Below, one piece after another: positions 52,241-56,425 of a stretch of DNA of 56,425 nucleotides. A model generated the notes under the pieces. That model saw only the letters and a program-made list of their open reading frames with translations. It searched no databases and was not told where the DNA came from. Within the stretch, counting starts at the first letter, position 1. Every line of letters begins with the position of its first letter. A program made the position numbers and the translations under genes. This DNA is from Sphingosinicella sp041621755 (GTDB taxonomy: Bacteria; Pseudomonadota; Alphaproteobacteria; Sphingomonadales; Sphingomonadaceae). Where the stretch lies: NCBI GenBank assembly GCA_041621755.1, contig JBFKAE010000004.1, forward strand, positions 1-56,425, written 5' to 3'.

Positions 52241-53767
52241 TTGCATCCATATGTTCACGCTGAAAATACGCCCGACAAAGTCGCCATAATCATGGCGAAA
52301 ACCGGCGAAACCATGAGCTATGGCGAAATGGAGGCGCTGTCCAATCGCGTCGCTCAGCTGATCCGTTCGCATGGTCTGAAACGCGGCGACAGCGTGGCAC
52401 TGTTGCTGGAAAATTGTATCGAATTTCTGCCTGTCTGTTGGGGGCTGCAGCGGTCCGGCATCGTATTTACCGCAATGTCGACCAAGCTGACACCCGGTGA
52501 AGCGCAATATATCGTCAGCGATTCGGGTGCAAAAATGCTCATTGCCGGGGCAAATCTTGCCGCGGTGGCCGAAAAGCTTGAAGGACCAAAAGCGCACTTT
52601 GCACTTGGCGGCGATATTCCCGGTTATGAGAGTTTCGAGCGTACCATCGCCGAAATGCCAGCAGAACGAATCGCCGACGAGAGCCCGGGGCGCGACATGC
52701 TCTATTCATCGGGTACCACCGGACGACCAAAGGGCGTGACGGGTGCGCTCTCCGATGGACCGCTTGACGAGATCAGTCCGCTGATGATGCTGACCAAGGC
52801 GCTTTATCAATTCGAGCCAGAGATGATGTACCTATCGCCAGCGCCGCTCTATCACGCGGCGCCGCTGCGCTATTCGATGGCAGTACACCGCTGGGGTGGG
52901 ACGGTCATTATCATGCGAACCTTCGATCCCGAGCGCTATCTCAGCTATGTCGAGCGCTACAAGGCGACGCATAGCCAGCTCGTGCCGACGATGTTCGTGC
53001 GTATGCTGAAACTGCCCGAGGATGTGCGCATGCGCTATGACGTGTCGTCGATCAAGATGGCGGTCCACGCCGCCGCGCCCTGCCCGATCGAAGTCAAGCG
53101 CGCCATGATCGATTGGTGGGGCGAGGTGATATTCGAATATTATGCCTCGACTGAAGGCACGGGGCTTTGCACGATCAGCCCGAAAGGCTGGTTGAAGCGT
53201 CCAGGCACTGTCGGCAAGGCATTGCTTGGCGAAATCCGTATCCTCGGCGAAAATGACGAAGTACTGCCTCCGGGCAAGGAAGGCCGCGTCTATTTCGCGG
53301 GCGGTGGTACATTCGAATATCATAACGACCCCGAGAAGACGAAGAGCGTCCAGCACCCCGAGCACGGGTCGACATTTGGCGACATTGGCTATGTCGACGA
53401 GGATGGCTATCTGTTCCTCACCGACCGCGAGGCCTATATGATCATCACTGGCGGCGTGAACGTCTACCCGCAGGAAACCGAAGACGTGCTGATCATGCAC
53501 CCGAAAGTCGCCGACGTTGCGGTTATCGGCGTCCCCAACGAAGATTTTGGCGAAGAGGTGAAAGCCATCGTCCAGCCGCGCGACATGGCGGACGCGGGGC
53601 CAGACCTTGAAGCCGAACTCATCGCCTTTGCCCGCGCGCGCCTCAGCCATGTCAAATGCCCGCGTTCGGTCGATTTTGAAGCTGAATTGCCGCGACACGA
53701 TACCGGCAAGCTTTATAAACGCCTGCTTAAGGAACGCTATGCCACAGCAGCAAGAACATCGGCATGA
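52241..53767 (+). CDS. Acyl-CoA synthetase (AMP-forming)
   Basis: A 508-residue ANL-superfamily enzyme that activates a carboxylic acid to its CoA thioester through an acyl-AMP. The P-loop-like motif YSSGTTGRPKGV is near residue 157, YASTEGTG near 300, and GDIGYVDEDGYLFLTDR with the hinge near 385; the catalytic Lys is in RHDTGKLYKRLL near the end. TTG 52241 is chosen because GGGAG lies 8 nt upstream and the family starts at this HPYVHAENTPDKVAI; longer frames are not conserved. The acid substrate is not evident. The TraB lipoprotein follows after 10 nt. Confidence 0.92.
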   Translation: MHPYVHAENTPDKVAIIMAKTGETMSYGEMEALSNRVAQLIRSHGLKRGDSVALLLENCIEFLPVCWGLQRSGIVFTAMSTKLTPGEAQYIVSDSGAKMLIAGANLAAVAEKLEGPKAHFALGGDIPGYESFERTIAEMPAERIADESPGRDMLYSSGTTGRPKGVTGALSDGPLDEISPLMMLTKALYQFEPEMMYLSPAPLYHAAPLRYSMAVHRWGGTVIIMRTFDPERYLSYVERYKATHSQLVPTMFVRMLKLPEDVRMRYDVSSIKMAVHAAAPCPIEVKRAMIDWWGEVIFEYYASTEGTGLCTISPKGWLKRPGTVGKALLGEIRILGENDEVLPPGKEGRVYFAGGGTFEYHNDPEKTKSVQHPEHGSTFGDIGYVDEDGYLFLTDREAYMIITGGVNVYPQETEDVLIMHPKVADVAVIGVPNEDFGEEVKAIVQPRDMADAGPDLEAELIAFARARLSHVKCPRSVDFEAELPRHDTGKLYKRLLKERYATAARTSA

Positions 53768-53777
53768 AAGGCCAATA

Positions 53778-54701
53778 ATGACCAAAATCCTGAATGCCAC
53801 TGCGGCACTGGCGCTGCTCATTGGCTGCAGCGGCGAAACGTCGGGCGCTGCTGCGCCGGAAGAGGCATTGAGTGAAACGCAAACTGCCGCGCGTACTGGC
53901 CCGGCGCTTTGGAAAGTCGCCGACGACGACACGACGATCTATCTGTTCGGAACAGTGCATATGCTGCCCGATGACTTTCAGTGGCAGTCCGCTACCGTCG
54001 ACAAAGCGTTCGAAGCAGCCGATACCGTGGTGTTCGAGGTGATGGGCACAGACGATGCACGGGTGACGCAACCGGTCATCAGGGAACTGGGCTTTTCGCC
54101 GAACCTGCCACCTTTGAGCGCCCGCGTATCGCCCGATAAAAAAGAAGAGCTCGCAAGCGCCATCAAGGATGCCGGCGTGCCGGTTGCGGCGCTCGATGCA
54201 ATGGAAACATGGCTTGCGACAATGACGCTGTCGACGGCGCGGATTGTCAAGCTCGGCTATGGCATTGACAGCGGGGTCGAAGCGAACTTGAAGGCCCGCG
54301 CCACGGCTTCGCGCAAACGGATCGAAGGGCTTGAAACCGTACGCGAACAGCTCGGCTTTTTCGATACACTGCCCGAAGATGAACAGCGCAAGCTGCTCGA
54401 AGCCTCGCTTGATGATATGGAAAAGATCGAAGCGCTGATCGGAAGCACGGTGAAGGACTGGGCGTCAGGTGACGTTGAAAAGGTCGCGGCAGCGCTCGAC
54501 GACGACATTAACAGTTCTCCTATGCTGGCCAAGCGCTTGCTTTCCGACCGCAACGCAAATTGGGCGGACTGGGTTGAAAAGCGGTTGATTTCGACGCCCG
54601 GCACAGTGTTCATCGCGGTTGGCACGGGGCATCTTGCAGGCGATCAGAGCCTGCAGGCAAAATTGAAAGTCAAAGGGATCGAGGCTGCACGACTGAACTA
54701 G
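53778..54701 (+). CDS. TraB/GumN family lipoprotein
   Basis: A 307-residue protein with a lipoprotein signal (LALLIGCSG, Cys near residue 16) and a TraB/GumN domain (PF01963). The family opening WKVADDDTTIYLFGTVHMLP and the closing TVFIAVGTGHLAGDQSLQ each carry the GxxH pair thought to be at the active site of this putative metalloprotease-like (Tiki-related) fold. ATG 53778 fits the signal peptide. The function in bacteria is unproven. Confidence 0.88.
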   Translation: MTKILNATAALALLIGCSGETSGAAAPEEALSETQTAARTGPALWKVADDDTTIYLFGTVHMLPDDFQWQSATVDKAFEAADTVVFEVMGTDDARVTQPVIRELGFSPNLPPLSARVSPDKKEELASAIKDAGVPVAALDAMETWLATMTLSTARIVKLGYGIDSGVEANLKARATASRKRIEGLETVREQLGFFDTLPEDEQRKLLEASLDDMEKIEALIGSTVKDWASGDVEKVAAALDDDINSSPMLAKRLLSDRNANWADWVEKRLISTPGTVFIAVGTGHLAGDQSLQAKLKVKGIEAARLN

Positions 54702-54761
54702 GCAAAGGCAGGCGGAACTATCGTGCGCCCCTCGACTTCGCACCCCTCCCCTGCTCGCCCC

Positions 54762-54790
54762 TTGCCAATCCGCCACTCTGCGCGTATAGC
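54762..54790 (+). promoter_or_regulatory. rplY: Candidate sigma-70 promoter of rplY
   Basis: TTGCCA (54762-54767) and TATAGC (54785-54790) are separated by exactly 17 nt, upstream of rplY. A start near 54797 would give a leader of about 60 nt. Confidence 0.5.
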
Positions 54791-54858
54791 GCGCGACTTC
54801 CCAAACGTCTGGTCATCCCTGGAGGCGGGCGCGGGAATATTGAAACTGGAGATATAAA

Positions 54859-55530
54859 ATGAGTGATGCGCTGAAGCTTGCGGCTGAAGCGCGCGACCGG
54901 GCAGGCAAGGGAGCCTCCCGTGCTATCCGTCGCGAAGGCCGCGTACCCGCCGTTATTTACGGCAACCACAAGGAACCGCTTGGTATCCATGTCGAGGCAA
55001 AGACCCTCGTCAAGATGCTGAGCACAGGCCACTTCATGAACTCGATCGTCGAGCTTGAAGTCGGTGGCAAGACCGAACGCACGCTGCCCCGTGACGTGCA
55101 GTTCCACCCGGTCAATGACCGCCCGATCCATGTCGACTTCCTGCGCCTTTCAAAGAATGCGCGCGTCACGCTCGATATTCCTGTGCGCTTCACCGACGAG
55201 GAAGAATCACCCGGCATCCGCCGCGGTGGTGTCGTCAACATCGTCCGCCACGAAGTCGAACTGAACTGCGCTGCCGACGCCATCCCTGATGAGCTGGTTG
55301 CATCGCTTGCTGGACTTGATGTCGGCGAATCGATCCACATTTCGGCGATCGCTCTGCCCGAAGGCGCAAAGCTGACCGTTGAGGATCGCGACTTCACCGT
55401 TGCAACGCTGGTTGCGCCATCTGCGCTACGTTCAAGCGAGGATGAAGCGGCCGATGACGCTGAAGCCGAAGGCGAAGAAGAATCCGCCGAAGCCGAAGCG
55501 GACGCCGAGGAGGAAAGCAGCGAGGGTTAA
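54859..55530 (+). CDS. rplY: 50S ribosomal protein L25 (general stress protein Ctc form)
   Basis: A 223-residue 5S-rRNA-binding ribosomal protein. The N-terminal L25 domain includes RAGKGASRAIRREGRVPAVIYG and is followed by the TL5/Ctc C-terminal beta domain. The tail is very acidic (Glu/Ala/Asp from about 195). The long Ctc form is standard in alphaproteobacteria. GGAG lies 8 nt before the ATG. It is followed by pth and ychF, a conserved order. Confidence 0.96.
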   Translation: MSDALKLAAEARDRAGKGASRAIRREGRVPAVIYGNHKEPLGIHVEAKTLVKMLSTGHFMNSIVELEVGGKTERTLPRDVQFHPVNDRPIHVDFLRLSKNARVTLDIPVRFTDEEESPGIRRGGVVNIVRHEVELNCAADAIPDELVASLAGLDVGESIHISAIALPEGAKLTVEDRDFTVATLVAPSALRSSEDEAADDAEAEGEEESAEAEADAEEESSEG

Positions 55531-55609
55531 CACCCTGCTGGCACGCTGGTCGGGCTGCCTGAAGAGATTGATCTTCGGGCGCCCGCCGCAGCCGCTTGCT
55601 GAACCACCC

Positions 55610-56188
55610 ATGCACCTGTTCGTCGGCCTTGGAAATCCGGGGGGCGAATATGCGCTCCACCGTCACAATATCGGCTTCATGGCAGTCGATACGATCTCTG
55701 AAATGCACAGCTTTTCGCCCTGGACGAAGAAGTTTCAGGGGCTGATCGCCGACGGTCGGATCGGGACAGAACGCGTACTACTGCTAAAGCCGCAAACCTT
55801 CATGAACGAAAGTGGTCGCAGCATTGGCGAAGCCATGCGCTTCTACAAGCTTGGCCCGCAGGATGTGACGGTCTTTTACGACGAGCTCGATCTCGCGCCG
55901 TTGAAGGTCAAGGTGAAGACCGGCGGCGGTGCGGCAGGGCATAATGGCATACGGTCGACGATCGCGCATATTGGCGAGGATTTTCGCCGTGTGCGGCTTG
56001 GCATCGGCCATCCCGGCGCGAAACCGCGTGTCACGGGCTATGTGCTCGGCAATTTCGCCAAGGCTGAAATGGACCCGCTCGCCGATCTTCTGAACGCTGT
56101 CGGCAATGAAGTGCACTGGCTGACACAGGACAATGACGCGCGCTTCATGAGCGAAGTCGCGCTGCGGATGCAGGACAAGGACAAGTAA
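55610..56188 (+). CDS. pth: Peptidyl-tRNA hydrolase
   Basis: A 192-residue enzyme that frees tRNA from dropped-off peptidyl-tRNA. HLFVGLGNPGGEYALHRHNIGF holds the conserved Asn and catalytic His; KPQTFMNESGRS and FYDELDLAPLKVKVKTGGGAAGHNGIRS follow. ATG 55610 fits the family start; the frame is open back into rplY but without similarity. A ribosome binding site is weak. The ychF ATG follows after 1 nt. Confidence 0.96.
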   Translation: MHLFVGLGNPGGEYALHRHNIGFMAVDTISEMHSFSPWTKKFQGLIADGRIGTERVLLLKPQTFMNESGRSIGEAMRFYKLGPQDVTVFYDELDLAPLKVKVKTGGGAAGHNGIRSTIAHIGEDFRRVRLGIGHPGAKPRVTGYVLGNFAKAEMDPLADLLNAVGNEVHWLTQDNDARFMSEVALRMQDKDK

Positions 56189-56189
56189 C

Positions 56190-56425
56190 ATGGGTTTCAA
56201 ATGCGGTATTGTCGGCCTGCCCAATGTCGGCAAATCGACGCTGTTCAATGCGCTCACCGAAACGGCAGCGGCAGCGGCGGCGAATTTTCCGTTTTGTACG
56301 ATTGAGCCCAATGTCGGTCAGGTTCCTGTGCCAGATCCACGCCTTTATAAAATTGCCAAAATCGGCAAATCGGCCAAAATCATCGAAACCCAGCTTGGCT
56401 TTGTCGACATTGCCGGGCTGGTCCG
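56190..56425 (+). CDS. ychF: Ribosome-binding ATPase YchF (3' truncated by window end)
   Basis: The first 78 codons of the Obg-family P-loop protein YchF. It begins GFKCGIVGLPNVGKSTLFNALT (G1 motif) and continues FPFCTIEPNVGQVPVPDPRL and the G3 region FVDIAGLV, standard for the family. YchF prefers ATP and interacts with ribosomes. The pth-ychF pair is conserved across proteobacteria. The rest lies outside the window. Confidence 0.96.
   Translation, partial: MGFKCGIVGLPNVGKSTLFNALTETAAAAAANFPFCTIEPNVGQVPVPDPRLYKIAKIGKSAKIIETQLGFVDIAGLV

Noticed and set aside
51884..52597. Open frame of 237 codons on the minus strand
   Set aside because: Its peptides (for example HSRAGGNP, LLDPRMREDD) are translated dispersed repeats, and the rest is antisense to the acyl-CoA synthetase.
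55379..55609. Longer form of pth starting inside rplY
   Set aside because: The extra residues are an out-of-frame reading of the acidic L25 tail with no similarity to Pth.
1..56425. CRISPR arrays, insertion sequences, prophage or defence islands
   Set aside because: No regularly spaced repeats, transposase or integrase frames, or phage structural genes were seen.

Overview
The window is a chromosomal segment of a moderately GC-rich alphaproteobacterium, most likely a sphingomonad (Sphingomonadaceae: Sphingopyxis / Sphingorhabdus type). This is inferred from the order thyA-folA-dipeptidase-ribF-ileS-lspA-bamF, the glyQ-glyS-ppdK cluster, alphaproteobacterial families (BamF, the Alph_Pro_TM protein next to TauE/SafE, CpaA-F pilus genes), frequent GTG/TTG starts with 1-4 nt stop/start overlaps, and short dispersed palindromic repeats. 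I see no insertion sequence, prophage, CRISPR array, tRNA or rRNA gene.

Layout. 1-2115 (+): the end of a DegP-type protease and a HerA-like ATPase. 9499-2230 (-): a seven-gene housekeeping run from thyA to bamF. 9616-12601 (+): an NfrB-like processive glycosyltransferase, a small NfrA-like outer-membrane barrel and a PilZ protein. 12602-16931: a MerR regulator facing away from TauE/SafE, Alph_Pro_TM and a second HerA ATPase. 21988-16938 (-): acyl-CoA dehydrogenase, Kup and a secreted dipeptidase. 22029-25078 (+): Sua5/TsaC, an unknown protein and a Baeyer-Villiger-type monooxygenase, then msrA (-). 25812-26369 (+): a PEP-CTERM-like protein behind a structured leader. 31076-26373 (-): the glycine cleavage operon gcvT-gcvH-gcvPA-gcvPB behind a tandem glycine riboswitch. 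31169-34250: a lipoprotein (-), then ispH-thrB-rnhA (+). 36312-34247 (-): alpha/beta hydrolase and FAD oxidase. 36362-44954 (+): a Tad/Flp pilus secretion operon cpaA-B-C-D-E-F-tadB-tadC with no pilin. 45101-46131 (+): a membrane helix-hairpin-helix protein and a lipoprotein. 51813-46128 (-): glyQ-glyS-ppdK. 52241-56425 (+): acyl-CoA synthetase, TraB/GumN lipoprotein, then rplY-pth-ychF, with ychF cut by the window end.

How genes work together. GcvT/H/PA/PB form the glycine cleavage system, and thyA/folA use the one-carbon folate units it supplies. LspA matures lipoproteins such as the five predicted here. CpaA-TadC form a pilus assembly machine. The most interesting candidate system is the NfrB/NfrA-like pair followed by a PilZ gene: it resembles a minimal exopolysaccharide export unit in which the c-di-GMP input sits in a separate small protein. 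The second is the promoter-plus-structured-leader arrangement in front of the PEP-CTERM-like protein.
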